A DNA stretch of 64,000 bases from Callaeas wilsoni (lineage: Eukaryota; Chordata; Aves; Passeriformes; Callaeidae): contig VWPU01004546.1 of assembly GCA_013398955.1 (NCBI GenBank), positions 1 through 64,000 on the forward strand, given 5' to 3'. Positions 10,610-30,333 of this stretch are shown piece by piece. The notes below the pieces were generated by a model. That model had not been told where the DNA came from, ran no database searches, and worked only from the letters and a program-made list of their open reading frames with translations. Positions within the stretch are counted from its first letter, which is position 1. Each line of letters opens with the position of its first letter. The translations under genes and the position numbers were made by a program.

Positions 10610-13600
10610 CCACGTTGCCTCCTTGAGCAAGGTCAGTGTGTTTATTCTGGGCTGGGACCCCACAGGGTCAGTGTAGGGGGGCACCTCAGCACTGTTCCCA
10701 TGCAGGAAGGAATGGAGCAATGAGGTGATGAATGGGACATGAGGTAATAGACTTAAATGCAGCAGGTTAGACACTCGTTTCTGCTGGTAGTGATTAGTGA
10801 CTCACTGGAATGGGCTGTCTGGGAACGTGGTGGCATATCCATTCCTGGAGGTCTTTTAAGAACTGGTTTGGCAAAGATGGGGAAAGACATAAGTATAGGA
10901 TGGACCAGGTGGATTGGGTGAGGTCTCTGGGGCCTATTCTCCTGGGACTCTGGGTAGGTTTATTCTAACAACATTTAATGTCATAACCCCAAATCCAACA
11001 GCCTCTGAAGGACCTTTGTGGGGAGAGATATCACAAAGCTCGCTGATGGAGTGGATGGACTGGTTCCTCCCCAGGGCAACAAGGACATCTGGGCAGATGG
11101 AGCAATCCATCATTTGCTTACAAACTGGCAGAGATTTCCCCCTCCCCATCTGAGTCACTGTGCTCCTCACTCCTGAAGGCACCAGTCCTCTTTTTGCCTG
11201 AGCCAGGGCAGCACAGCTGTGAGGTGCCTGTGTAAAGTCCCTGTCAGCCCCTGCCAGCCTGGGGACTCTGGCTGCTGCTCAGCAGTGACAGGGTCCTGGC
11301 AGAGAGCTGCCAGAACTCCGGTCCAGGTGTTCGTGGGCACGGGGAACACAGCCTGAGCTCCTTTCTTCTGCTTCCCGTGGAGATCTCTGCAGCTGTGAGA
11401 GAGAGGCTGAACAGCTCCCTGGCACCTGCCAGTCTGGAGAAGGTGATGAATGGTTTTTATGTGTTGCAAATGATTTCTCCAGAGACAGGAGCAGAGGAGT
11501 TTTGAGAAGTGCAGTTCTGCCAGGCAGTCAGTACTAGGAGAAGCATTCATTCTCTGGAAGTTAGATATAAGGATGGGGCAAGCAAGGGCTGGTCTGTGCT
11601 GATAAACTCAGCAAAAAGCAGAAAGGGAAGCTTGGAGTCTGGCCACACTGTTCTTCAGCAGGATTTGGAGTTTTGGTCCTTACAGATTTTCCACTCAAAC
11701 AGTGACTCTGCTTCAGAAATGTGACATGGGGTGCAGTGTCATACATGAACTGGCTTTTCCTTGCTGTTGTTTCAGATCCTTGATGAGCCCTGCGTTTACA
11801 AGGTCCCTGAAAAGTATTACTGTGGGTTTAAAGGTTTCCCTGCCGCAGACCTGCCAGGCACTGTACAAACAGCTCGTTCTGCCTGCAGCTGCTCCCACAG
11901 AGCTTTTCTGCTTTCTTCTGCCATTTCAGGTGCCCTGTGACCTGCACTCCTGCTCTCCACCAGCCAGTCCAACACACCCCTACAGGGCTCAGAGAGCCAC
12001 CATGAGACCCCAGATGCTGTGCCTGCTCTCACACCTCCTGTACCACTCCCTGTCCCAGGACCACTGTATTTTGCCCGTACTGAACCCTCTGCACTGACTG
12101 CCTACGAGCCCCTCAGCCCCTGGACCCTTCCTGCCCTTGTCAGCCTCCCGGGGATGGGCTCTGCCCTTGATGATGAGAGCCCAGAGTCTGCCAAGGCACC
12201 TCTTTCTTCCACAGCCCCCGGGAAATAGAGACAAATTGATGCTGCTTTACTGTTCTGCTCTGCTCCTCTTCCCACGCACCTCTGTCATCACCCACCACTC
12301 CTTGTCTGAACTGTCCCATGGACACCCATCCAAAACTCATTATTATGAGGCAAAACCTTTCTCAAATGCACAGTGGTGCCAGGAAACATCTGGAGAAATC
12401 ACTAAAAAAGAGAAGATAAAGAAACATGAAGCCCAGAAGAAACCCCAGCCATCTTCTGATGCTGTTGAAGAGACCAAGAGGAACCTCAGGGCCGGGTGTT
12501 TCAGGATGGGGTGCCACGTACAGCTTGGCCACCCTGGATCTCCAGCTGTGCTTTGCCAGTTGTTGATGATAAGTGCCACATCCCCTGACCCCACGAGGGA
12601 CCTACCATTCCTCAGAACCATTTTCCTCAGCATGACCTGCATTACCCAGCTTCCTGCCCCTTTAGGGGCTCAATTGAAATTATGCTTCTCTTCCTTTTTT
12701 TTTCCCTCCAGAAAGGCTCTTTGCTGGAAGATGTATTTCGAGTGTAAACGTAACAGGACCTGGAACAGAACCTCAGCTAATTAGGTGTAATGGGCGCTCT
12801 CATTAGTGGAGGGGAGCTGCTGGTTTCTGTCAATTAGGCTGGGAGGCCACGCTGTGGTGTTTGACACGCGGGTGGATGCAAAGTGCTGTTTGTGTTTATG
12901 GCTCCCCGGTGCTCTGCAGCCAAACCAGGGCTGTGCAGGCAGCTCTGCTGCTCGGGTCTGCTGGTTTCGGTGCTCTTTGGAGGTGCTCTTTAGTGGTGCT
13001 AGAACTGAAGTCCCTGTGTACCCACCACAACCCCAAATCTGTGGGCAGATTGGTTTCTAATACATCCTTGTAAGCTGGTCACAGGGACTGAAGAGAAAAT
13101 ACTTGATCCATCAGATATCTGTGCCTTCCTTATCTTTATCACTTTTCCTGCATCCTCCCACTTTCTTTCCCACAGTACAAGGACCAGAAACTTCTATGAA
13201 CCTGCTTTTTCTTCTTTAATTTTTTTTAGGTGTTTTATAGTACCAAAAGGGATTCAAAGCAGGACCTGGAACTTGATAGGAAAACAATAAAAAAAAAAGA
13301 TACTAGAAAAAGGTTGTGATTTATCATCTCTTTCCTGGCATGGAGCTGAGCTGTGCGTGTGTGTCCTGTGCAGACAGAGGTTTGCAGAGATGAGTCTGTG
13401 CTCTGCATGTCTGGTAGGCTCAGCTCAGAGGCAGTATTTAGTCCTCAGGGATGTTTGTCATTTGGAAGTACTCTTTCATTTAGGTGCAAATCAAGATCCA
13501 AAGCCTTGCGTGTTAGAAATCAGCTGCACTTGTCTATCGCTGGTACCACTGGAGAATCTAATCTGGCAAAGGTCAATAAAGGTAGATCAGTTCACTGTCT

Positions 13601-15349
13601 CCTTTTGCAGACCAGAAGTTCAGCGAGACCTCATTCAAAACAGTGAGGCACAAATGCTCCGTGCTGGATCTGACCAGATATTTTTTCAGGGCATACCCAG
13701 GCAGCCCCTTTTGCTCCTGGTGGAGTGTGATGTGAGGAGAACGCTTGTCTCAAGGGCTGCAGAAGGACAGCAGAGGGAGTGTCTCTTCCCTTCGGTTTGC
13801 AAACCCTTCTGTGCTCTGTCCTCAGCTCCCGTCCTCATGCTGAAGTGAGAAAAATGCACGGAGACATTACACAGTGGGAAAAATGCACGGAGACTTTGCA
13901 CATCCCTGTGTGGCACTGGGGGTGAGGCTGTGAGCTGGGCAAGGGGCAGACCTTGGGGGAATAACCCATATATTCAGGTCCTACTTGGGTAAGGAGGGAG
14001 CAGAATATTTTGTTAAAGACTCCTTTTCTTCCCAGTTCTCATCCGTTCAGGAAGGCACAGGCCACGCTGAGGAGTGCTCTGTACTCCTGCCCTCTGCCCT
14101 CAGCATCTGTGCCTGGGAGAGGGTGAGGAAACTGCTGAGTCTAAAACCCAGACAAGGAAATCCTTTTGCAGGTCTTTTGGCCATCATGGGACACCCAGGA
14201 TGCAGGACACAGCATGTCTGGAGCTGTTGACCCGTGGGTGGGTCCAGCTTGTTCCTCATACCCCACACAGTTGCAGTCAGCAGCTCAGACTCCTACAATT
14301 AATTTTTCATATTTCTTTTTAAGCAGCCTCTTTCAAATCCCAACTACGCACCCAAAATGAGTTACACAGACCAACTGCAAGCAGAGGAGTATCAAAATAA
14401 TGAGCTCAAGGCCAGGAGTGGAGTTGCCAGGCACAAAACTCCCACTAATTAGATGGAACAATTAAATGACAAAGTCCACGCGGGGGCTGGGGGGTTGGAG
14501 TTGGGATTTCTCAGCAGAGCAGTGGTCTTCAGGTGGCTTAAAGTGCACATGGAAGATGTGAGGGGGGAATCTCTGTCCTTTGGTCAGTGGCTGTGGGTGG
14601 TGGAATTTGGGAGGGGGGTTGGAGCATGTGAGTGTCCGGGTGTGATCAGGGCTGGGGAAGTGTGGCTGTGCTGACACAGTGAGAGCTGGGGGTTGCATTC
14701 AGGGCTTGGCTCTGGATGCCATGCAAGACCTGAGGCTGATTCAGGCCCTGCATCAGGCAAAGGTCTCCTGATTCTGAGGGGGACCCATATCTGATGGAAG
14801 CTGAGTGAGCACCAGATCCTGGTGGATCTGGGATGTGAATTCCCTAGCGATCCTCTGCAACAGGGAATTAGTGTGAGGAGGCAAATGCTTTAGTGGGGTC
14901 ACTCTGGGTGGTCACTGTAGACTGAAGGAACAAAGGACCCCTCGTGTTATAAACCTCACAATATCCACCCAGGAAATATCCAAACACTTCAGATCTCTTC
15001 TAAGGGTATTTCCTTAATTCTGTTTGAACTCTCCCACATTTGTGGATGCAATAATTGTCCTATGGAAAAAAAAATATCCTCCCACACAAGTGAGATGAAC
15101 ACTATTAACTGGAGTCAGCCACTTGTGACAAGAGCTTCTTGAAGAACAGAGAGCTGTGCTTATGGTGCTCTGGTAAGAAGCAAAGAGCACACTTTAAAAT
15201 AATGTTTAAATAAAACAACAGCCGTTCTTCTTCGATAGCAGCAAGCCCGGCTCCAGCTGTGCCTGTCTCCCAGATGTGCCCGTGGGTCTGAGCGTGGGAC
15301 TCCTGCCTGCAGACTCGTCCCGCCTGCAGACTCGTCTCACCAGATGAAC
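10610..15349. other. Intergenic region and 3' UTR between peroxidasin-like gene and SRMS
   Basis: No further coding exon could be supported. The 3' end of the upstream transcript is not clear; AATAAA hexamers occur at 13286, 13575 and 15209, and the first, followed by a run of A, is a possible end. A 215-codon open stretch at 12137-12784 and a 163-codon stretch at 13357-13848 have no recognisable domain and no splice or start support. The remainder is unique-looking sequence. Confidence 0.6.
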
Positions 15350-15350
15350 C

Positions 15351-15375
15351 AGTTTCACTTTCAGAAATAGGAAGT
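15351..15375 (+). promoter_or_regulatory. ISRE-like element with adjacent ETS-like site upstream of SRMS
   Basis: AGTTTCACTTTCAG (15351-15364) fits the interferon-stimulated response element; its complement reads GAAAGTGAAACT. An AGGAAGT core follows within a few bases. The pair lies 166 bases before the SRMS start codon, at the left edge of a CpG-rich stretch (15375-15500). The match is seen directly; regulation by IRF or ETS factors is inferred. Confidence 0.5.
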
Positions 15376-15529
15376 TCGCCGGGAAGGGCCGGCGAGCGCC
15401 CAGACGCGTGCGGGTAACGCGGGCCGGCAGGATGAGCTTCCCGGCCGGCGGCAGGAGCCCGGCATCTCCCCTTCCCCCGGCCTCCCGGAGCGCGGTGGCA
15501 TAGCCCACCGCATGCACCGCATCACCGGG

Positions 15530-23092
<7,563 letters not shown>

Positions 23093-23470
23093 GGGACCCC
23101 TTCCCAACATCCTTCCTGCACAAGCCCCTCCAGGCCAGCTCTTGCCAAGAAGTTCCTTCTTTCTGGTTTGCCCTCTGACAGGGCTACAAGGAAAGCACAA
23201 CCCCTAGAAAGCAGCCTGTAGTCCCTCACAGTCAGGGTGCAGGGAGGTGGCCAAGGAAAAAAGCAACAAGTTGTGGAGAACTCCTTGCCAGCGCTTGGCT
23301 GTGTAACAGTTTGGAGAAGCCCCATGGAGGCATCACTCAAAGTTTACATCTTCGTGCACTCAGTAGGGTGGAAGGTCCCTGCTGCCCCACATAAACGTGA
23401 AGGTTTGCAGTTCATGTTCAGTTGTGGCTCTTCTTGATTTATCTTGTAGTGTGTGTTCGGTGTATTTATC

Positions 23471-23476
23471 AATAAA
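23471..23476 (+). terminator. SRMS: SRMS polyadenylation signal
   Basis: AATAAA lies 379 bases after the SRMS stop and is followed by a GT-rich stretch (ATGTGTGTGCAT), a typical downstream element. It implies a 3' UTR of about 400 bases. Confidence 0.75.
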
Positions 23477-23557
23477 TGTGTGTGCATCCTCCCACAGGAG
23501 TCCTTGCAGGGTGTTGCTGGATGCTCCTCCCTCAGCATGCTGCCCTGCTCCCTCCCA

Positions 23558-23705
23558 GGAATCGGGGAATGGCTTGGGTTGGAAGGGCCCTAAAGCTTAT
23601 CTTGTTCCAACCCCCTTGGCATGGACAGGGACACCTTCCACTAGACCAAGTTGCTCCAAGCCCTGTCCAGCCTGGATGTGAACACTTTCAGGGATGGATT
23701 CAAGG
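23558..23705 (-). mobile_element. CR1 LINE 3' fragment
   Basis: The reverse-oriented tail has GGCTTGGGTTGGAAGGG, TTGTTCCAACCCCC, CTTCCACTAGACCAAG and a GGATGTGAACACTTTCAGGG block. It lies just beyond the SRMS polyadenylation signal. Confidence 0.85.
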
Positions 23706-24420
23706 AATCCAACAAGGAGGGGTTCAAGGAAGCACTGATTTGCAACCAGTCCCACTCTTGCAACCACAGATAAAACCATTCTTGTGTCTTTTGGACTCTA
23801 TTCATCCAAATACCTCCGTGTGTCTCTGCCACCCCTTTCCCAGGCAGCAGCCCCACATGCCCCGAGGACTCTGAACAGTCAGCTTCTGACTGAGCTGCTT
23901 TGCTCTTTGTCTCACTCACCATTGTGTGCTTATTCCAAGAAAAACGAATGTCTGGGTTCAAATACTTAATGCCTCCTTATCCCAGGTGCAGTCAGCAAAG
24001 GTAAAACACTACATCACCCTGTTTTGCTCTTTATCCCACCCCTGGGGCAAGCCAAGACATACTTCCACCACCCCCAGCTCCTCCCTGATCCTGGGATATG
24101 GCATTACAGGGGGACCTGGAGCCTCTGGTCCCTGCCAAGCCGGGGCAGAGTTTGCTCCAGCCAAGTCCATGTTGTCCCCCAGGCCGTGCACACTCCCAGA
24201 GGCCGGGCTGTCCTTGGCACCAGTGGAAGGACACACGGAAAAGCAGCAATGGGAGCAATGCCAAGGCTCCAAGCTGGTGCAGGCAGGGGCAGCCCGAGTG
24301 GGGCTGCTGGAGCCCTAACACATTTGTGGCACTGGTGGCAGGAGCAGACATGCTGTGGGTGAAAGGCAACTGGCAGAGGTTTAGAATTCCTCCTGACAAG
24401 CCCATTTTTCCCCTTTGCAG

Positions 24421-24495
24421 GTGACCAGTGGGACTGAGCCAACAGCAACGTTGGAATTTTTAAAGTTAATAAAGTTTATGCAACACTCCCCATGC
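24421..24495 (+). other. Candidate terminal exon with polyadenylation signal
   Basis: A strong acceptor (ccccttttcag-like tract ending ttgcag at 24420) is followed after 47 bases by AATAAA (24468-24473) and a short AT-rich stretch. This looks like the last exon of a plus-strand transcript, perhaps a noncoding RNA or an alternative SRMS 3' end. No upstream exon can be assigned. Confidence 0.3.
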
Positions 24496-24924
24496 CTGGG
24501 CAGTGTCCGTGCTGTGCAGAACAGCAGAAACAAGTCTGGCTGTTAGTTGAGCAAGTCTCCAACACGAGGGGCCTGGAAAGGGGAGGCAGGAATGTGGTTT
24601 AGGGGTGGGATGAAGCCTGCTCTGTTCATATCCACAGAACTGCAGCCATGTCCTGGGAAGGCAGCAGCTCCTGGTTGGAGTGTTCCCAGAAGGACAAAAG
24701 CAGCAAGGCTGGGTTTGGACATGGTTGCAAGAGAAAATCCTCTCCTTACACAAACATTTTGCAGCCCGATCAAACACCCGAGCAGAGAGCACACCTGTGT
24801 ACAGCTGGGTCCTCTCCTGCAGGAGACTAAAGACTGAAGCCATATCCTGCAGGGGAAGGGTTATGGCACACTGAGGAAGGGCAGGGACACTCCTGGCGCA
24901 GGCACGGGGGGGCTGCTGCACCCC

Positions 24925-25028
24925 AGAATCACAGAATGGCTTGGGTTGGAAGGGACCCTCAAGATCATCTTGTTCCAGCCCCCTGCCATGCGCAGGGACT
25001 TTCCACTAGGCCAGGCTGCTCAAACAGC
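24925..25028 (-). mobile_element. CR1 LINE 3' fragment
   Basis: AGAATCACAGAATGGCTTGG opens a reverse-oriented CR1 tail that continues through AAGATCATCTTGTTCCAG and TTTCCACTAGGCCAGG. Confidence 0.9.
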
Positions 25029-26132
25029 GATGAAGACAGTACATTTGCAGGTCTGGCTACCACCAGATGGAGCTCAAAAATAAGCAGGAAGAGAAAGGTG
25101 TGCGTGGGGTGCTGGGGCTGGTGTGGGGCACAGCCGTCCACGGTGGGGTACCTGGAGATGCCAGGGGGGCTGGCAGGGCACCAGCCCGTCAGACACATGA
25201 CCCAAAACCAGCTCGCTCAGCAGTCACAGTGACGTCTTGGGGATGTGGAGGGGGAATATGGGGACGTGATGACACGGTGCTGCACACAGCAGGTTTCTTT
25301 CCTCCTCCTCCTTCTCCTCCTTCTCTTCCTCTGCGGCATGAAAAGCCAATCCACGGCCTGGGTTTGCCCTCCAGAATGGTCTGCTGGGTTTTGGCATTTC
25401 TCCGAGTCATTACTTGTTTTCTAAAAGTAGATAAAGTTGGCGGGGATGGCAGAGGCGGGGTGGAGCCCAAATTTTCCTATCTGCTCCCAGGATCTCAGCC
25501 TGAGCTGGGCACTGCAGCCCTCTCCCAAAAATTAGACCAGGCTTTTCCTTAAGTCCATTCCACAAAGGCAGCAATGCTGGGGTCCCAGTCCTTCCAGAAC
25601 TGCTCTGGACTGGGCATTGCAAATCTTGTTGTTACAGGTGTCTCCTGCTGCATTTGCAGCCTGGCATGTGCCCCGTTTGCGGATTCAAGGATCGGAGCCT
25701 TGACCCAGTGGCATTTGGAAGCAGCCTCGGGCTAATGCGATGTATTTCAGCTGCACAGCTCATTTCTATTTTTAAGGTCCCACATCAGCCTTTGAAGGGT
25801 GAGGGGGAAGCAAAGCTGCGGAGGGGTGGCACGAGGGCTGCTGCAAGGGACGAGCGAGCAGAAAACACCAGCGAGTTTTTAGCAAATATGTGAATTAATC
25901 AACAGCCAAAACCATCGAGGGAGCGGGGGAGGGGGACATCAGTCCCTGTGGAGTTGATGCCATGGGAGATGGGTGCTTGCCCCTCCAGTATCAAGCCCCA
26001 TGGGAAGAAGGAGATTGCTTAGGGAGGCGTGAAGTGTATGGGGAACCCCTGTCACAGTCTTGCTTCCACAGCACAATGTTTCCCTTGCTATCCACCACAG
26101 CAGCAGCAGCATGAGGACATGAGAAACAGGAA

Positions 26133-26375
26133 ATCATCCGGAATCATGGAATTACCCTCTAGGATCGAGCCCAACTGTTCTCCCAGCCCTGCCGAGCCCA
26201 CCACTAACCCATGTCCCCAAGTGCCACATCCACAGGCCTGTTAAACCCCTCCAGGGATGGGGACTCCACTGCCCTGGACAGCCTGTTCCCACACCTGGTA
26301 AGTCTTTCAGTGTGGAAATTTGTCCTGATATCCAATCTAAACATCTCCTGGCACAATTTGAGGCTGTTCCATAGA
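26133..26375 (-). mobile_element. Older CR1 LINE fragment
   Basis: Diverged reverse-oriented CR1. The terminal octamer repeat is decayed, but GCCGAGCCCACCACTAACCC, CAGGGATGGGGACTCCAC and TGTCCTGATATCCAATCTAA are characteristic of the last 250 bases of a CR1 3' region. Confidence 0.8.
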
Positions 26376-28588
26376 ATTGTGAAATCAGAGTTTTCTCTCA
26401 TCACTTGTTACTTGAGAAGAGAGACACCCACAGCAGCGAAGATGGAAACAGAACAAAAATAAATGTGCTTGGCTGTCAGATGCTTTTCCAAAATATATTT
26501 GAATGCTGTGAAAGGGCAAGAAAGGCCCTAAAAGCCTTTTAATCCCAAGAAAAAAGGCAATGCCAAGGGCTTTGCTCTCAGAAATGCCATGAAGCTGCCC
26601 GGGAGCTGCTGGGGGGATCTAGGCTTTCCCTCTATCTTCACTCCCAGCAGAGAAGGAGTCTGAGTCTGTGACACTTTACAGACATTCAGAAAAACAGCCT
26701 TTAATTCAGCAGGGTTTTTCCAGGCAGTTTTGCTTCACTGGACAGGGAACCATGGGCATAAGGGCAGCCACCGACAGGTGCTGCAGTCCGTGCTGTAAAT
26801 CCAACCCACCTTGGAGCGAAGTGGGAATGAATTTAACCTCCATCCAGCATCCAAAAGCTGGATCCATGTGCTCATGATATTGCAGAGCAGCTCACTTAGA
26901 GCTGGATCAGGTTGGGGAATGTGCCCAGATGAAAGCCAGGGATGTAGGATGGGTGCCTTTGCTCTGCCATTGCCTCCCCTGGGTGCCTGGGGACAGTTGC
27001 TGGATTTGTCCCTCCACGATCATGAGATCAACAAGCAAATACAGTAATATTGACTTTACCTTTGTGCGTGCACACTGATTTCCAGGCTTGGAAAAAAATA
27101 TTTGTCTCTCCAAAACATGTGGCTTTTGCTGGCAACCAGAACCAGAGGAGACCCCTGAGGCATCCTGTGGGTGAGCAGCACCCAAAGAGAAGACCCTGGA
27201 GTGGTGCCACAACCACACTTCCCAGCCAGCCAGCCCACCTTGCCTTGTCTTACTCAGAAAGGGTGTATTTTACCTTAATTTTCCTGTGTTTCGTGAAGTT
27301 TAAAGGCTGCCACATGCTTTCTGGGATGTGCAGCCCCGCCAACAACAGCAGTTTGCTGCCCGACTGGAAGTCACATCAGATCGGTCGCTGCCATGGACAT
27401 GGAGGTCACCCTCAGGGCCCCTGGGGTCCAAGCTGTGTGCCCAGACTGCTGGAATCCCCCTGAAGCCATTTCCTTTGGATGCACGCACTTACACAGAGGG
27501 AGCAGAGGTGCCAGTGCTGCCCTGGCCCCTCCGAGGGACAGGGGACACAGACCCTCTGCCCCGAAGACAAGGACCCCTGCCTGGGGCAGCAGAGCTCAGT
27601 GAAATGCTTACTCAGCACTTTCCACTGTAGAAACAACAGAGCTGGAAGTGACCCTGGATGCCCCTGCAGAGCAGACAGAAAGCAGAGCAGCCACTTGTCC
27701 CCAGCTGTTCCCTGCCCTTTGCCCTGCCTACACGAGACACCAGGAAGAAAAGTCACAGCTCAGGGGTCCCATGGCCTCAGCTGCCACGGGGGCTGCAGCA
27801 CCTGGTGCACACAGGGACAGCCCCGCTCCTCATGCTGTGGCTGGAAACAGAGCAGGAAGATTTGGCATCTTTAAATCAACCTCTGCCAGATTTTTTTTGC
27901 CTCCAGCAGGAAAAAAAAGTGCTCCCTTCATGCAGGCTCCTGCAGGCTCTTGTTTTCCCAGCTATCGGGCTGGTCACAGAAGGATCAAACAGCCAAACTG
28001 AGTAACTGAAGGCAAAAATCAGGCAAAACAGCACTTGGGGCAGTACAGCACCTGGGCCAGCTGGGATCCAGGGCTGCCAAACCCCGTGCAGCCCCTGAGC
28101 TGCCATCCACACCGTGAGCTCCAGCCTGACATCCAGATCCACAAAGCACACGTCTTGAGCAAGGCTGATCTCTCTCCTCATTATGGAGGGGTCACCGTGC
28201 ACCCAAATCCTTCCCCCAGCCTCAAGCACACCTGCTCAGGCCCTGGCACTCGCTCCTACCCCTCGAGCTAGCAAAGCCGTGCAGGGCAGCCGTGTGTTTG
28301 GGGAGCAAAACAAGCTCAGTGCCAGCAGCAGCAGGCTGTGCAGCCAAGTAAGGAGAGAAGAGGGAGAGGGAAGGCGTTTGCAACACCACCACAGCCCAGT
28401 CAGATCCTGCCCATGTGCAAAACACACACGGCCCAGTGAGTCAGGCTAGCACGTGGTATCCGGCACCAGCACACCCTGCTGCTGCGGTCAGGAGCTGTGC
28501 TGTGTCCTGGTCCAGCCCCACCAACACCCCCAGCACCGCTCTGCTCCCGACAAAGAACAACCCACAACGTTTTGAAAGGCTGCTCAGG

Positions 28589-28594
28589 TTTATT
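28589..28594 (-). terminator. PPDPF: PPDPF polyadenylation signal
   Basis: TTTATT on the plus strand reads AATAAA on the minus strand, 220 bases after the PPDPF stop codon. It fits a short 3' UTR spanning about 28570-28813. Confidence 0.75.
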
Positions 28595-28813
28595 CGTTGC
28601 CATTGTACGAGCTTAAGGTAATAAAAATGCGTTACCAAGTCTACTTTGAGAGGGCTTAGTTACACTGGGAGAGAGTAAAAAAGGCTGGAGTGGAATCGTC
28701 GGGGTTGCTGCACTTTTCCATCAGAAAGCAGCACCTTTTCCTTGGAGCAGCCAGCTACTCTACAGGGGAGGGGCTGAGCCCGCCGGAGTGGGAGGGAGCA
28801 GCCGCCGACCCGC

Positions 28814-30299
28814 TCACACCGAGGGCCCCGAGCTGGACTCGCTGATGTGGCGCCTCTGTCCTGCGCCCGGGGCTGCCACCAGGCCACAGGCTATCGGTCC
28901 TGTGGCCACCCGCAGGCCTCCCAAGCTGCAACACACAGCAGAGAGAGAGTCGGCGATCATGCCAGCCCTGAAATGTGGCATCGCTGCTCTGCATTTATTC
29001 CTGCAGCAAAGGCGTGGGAGCCCTGGGCATGGACATGGTCCATCGGGTCAGAATGCACCTTGGGGGATGCAGCAGGGATGTCCCCAAGTGCCCTGGCTGC
29101 TGCATTGGTCCTCCCCTGTGTCACCTCAAAGCACTCACCTCTCCTGGGACTCTGACACCGTTGTCATGGCTGGGTGAGTGGTCTTCCCAAAGAAGAAGCT
29201 GGCCCACCACTGGCCAGGGTCAGACTTGGAGAGATCTGGGGAACAGCGCATGACAGGGAGAGTCCAGGTCACTGCAACCTGGGCAGCCCCACGGCCACCC
29301 CAGCCTCATCCCACAGGAGAGGCTGGGTCACCTCCTGTAGGATTTGCTGAAGAGGGACAGGGAGCAGCGTCCCCACGAGCCAGGACAGGTGACACTTACC
29401 CGGGCCATGGGGGATGACCTCCCCAGAGTACTCTGAGCTGCAGGAGCTGGTGCTAGATGTGGAGCTCAGGCGCCCTGGGGAAAAATCATGGCCATCAGAA
29501 CCACTGCTGACCCATGGTCGTGCCATGAAGAGGAAAGCCCTGAGTGATACGGCTCGGCCTCATCACTAACTCGCTCTAGTACTTGCCCGGTTTAGTGCCA
29601 GGCCAGTAAAAAATACTAGGAAGGGAATAGTGGGGAGACTCTAAGAGCAGGGAGCAGAATAACACCTGAACACCTCTGTAGGAAAAAACCTACAACCCCA
29701 AGGACAAAATTTAGTGGCTTTGAGAGGCCTCTGCAGATGACTTGAGGCCAAGAGGATGCAAATTCCTGTGTATAATCCATGCGCTTTTAGTACAACAGCT
29801 ACTAGCCTGCTGCTTGTTTCATCTCGGGGGAATCCTTTAATTCCCTCTGGTTTAAGCAATCCATTAAACCAGAAAGTCTCTCCCGGGTGAGGTACCAGGA
29901 GCAACCCTTGCCCAAACTCGTTTCGCAGCTCATTTCTGAAGCAACAGGGCAAGGTGAAACCGTCCACTCTGTTCCCTACAGCCCTAGTAACAAGTGAAGG
30001 AGATTTTAGCCCCCTCACCAGCTGGCACAGCTGGGCTGGGGGGCCCGAAGGAGGGTGTGGCCAGCAGCAGGGACACTGCTGGCTGTCCCCTTTTCTCGGC
30101 AAACGCTCATATGGGGCTGCAGCTGAAAGCACAGACCTGAGCTCAGCTCCATCTCTGCTGCAGCCACACTCCCCCTCACCTGGCAGAGACCCTCATGTGC
30201 CCACCCACCACCCCAAGCCGACCCGGCCCCCAGGCTGCCCTTACTTCTGCGGTAGTTGTGGGTGGCCATGAGCGAGCCGCCGGATGGGATGGATGCCAT
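28814..30299 (-). CDS. PPDPF: PPDPF, pancreatic progenitor differentiation and proliferation factor
   Basis: Four coding exons on the minus strand, in transcript order: 30299-30245, 29474-29400, 29235-29139 and 28925-28814. All junctions are GT/AG and phases match, giving 112 residues (human about 114). Conserved blocks are the start MASIPSGGSLMATHNYRR, the Ser-rich LSSTSSTSSCSSEYSGE, GEVIPHGP, and the core DPGQWWASFFFGK; the tail (IACGLVAAP...GPSV) is shorter and more variable. The start has a strong context (ACCATGG). PPDPF is a small, largely disordered protein with no catalytic motif. Its zebrafish homolog exdpf acts in exocrine pancreas growth; the biochemical role is not evident from sequence. 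The gene is transcribed away from EEF1A2 from a CpG-island promoter at 31.2 kb, with an untranslated first exon inferred. Confidence 0.94.
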
Positions 30300-30333
30300 G
30301 GTTCCTGATCTTGGTTCTTGGGCAGATCTAAAC
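30300..30333 (-). other. PPDPF: PPDPF 5' UTR part of the first coding exon
   Basis: On the minus strand ctctgtgctcccag ends at 30334, a good acceptor 34 bases before the ATG. This implies at least one upstream untranslated exon. A matching donor (CCCAG then gtgcgct) lies at 31142/31141 in the CpG island. Confidence 0.55.

Larger units (their letters stand above)
23706..28560. other. Intergenic interval at the position of PTK6 in human
   Basis: About 5 kb without a recognisable gene. I looked for the tyrosine-kinase signatures [11 protein letters not shown] and KWTAPEA and for SH2/SH3 exons on both strands and saw none. It contains CR1 fragments near 24.9 and 26.1 kb, a pyrimidine run at 25297-25332, and a possible terminal exon with AATAAA at 24468. 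Confidence 0.65.

Noticed and set aside
10020..10613. Open frames of 154 (plus) and 197 (minus) codons with 16-residue repeats
   Set aside because: Entirely produced by the 48-bp minisatellite, which lacks stops in several frames.
11776..12097. Possible VWC exons (VPCDLHSCSPPAS region and a Cys-containing stretch before it)
   Set aside because: Acceptors look acceptable, but the Cys spacing and the CC-P-C ending of VWC are missing.
12137..12784. 215-codon plus-strand open frame after the peroxidasin-like gene
   Set aside because: No recognisable domain or splice context; more likely 3' UTR or intergenic sequence.
15512..15529. Upstream in-frame ATG for SRMS
   Set aside because: Weak context and absent from the human protein; the ATG at 15530 aligns with the known start.
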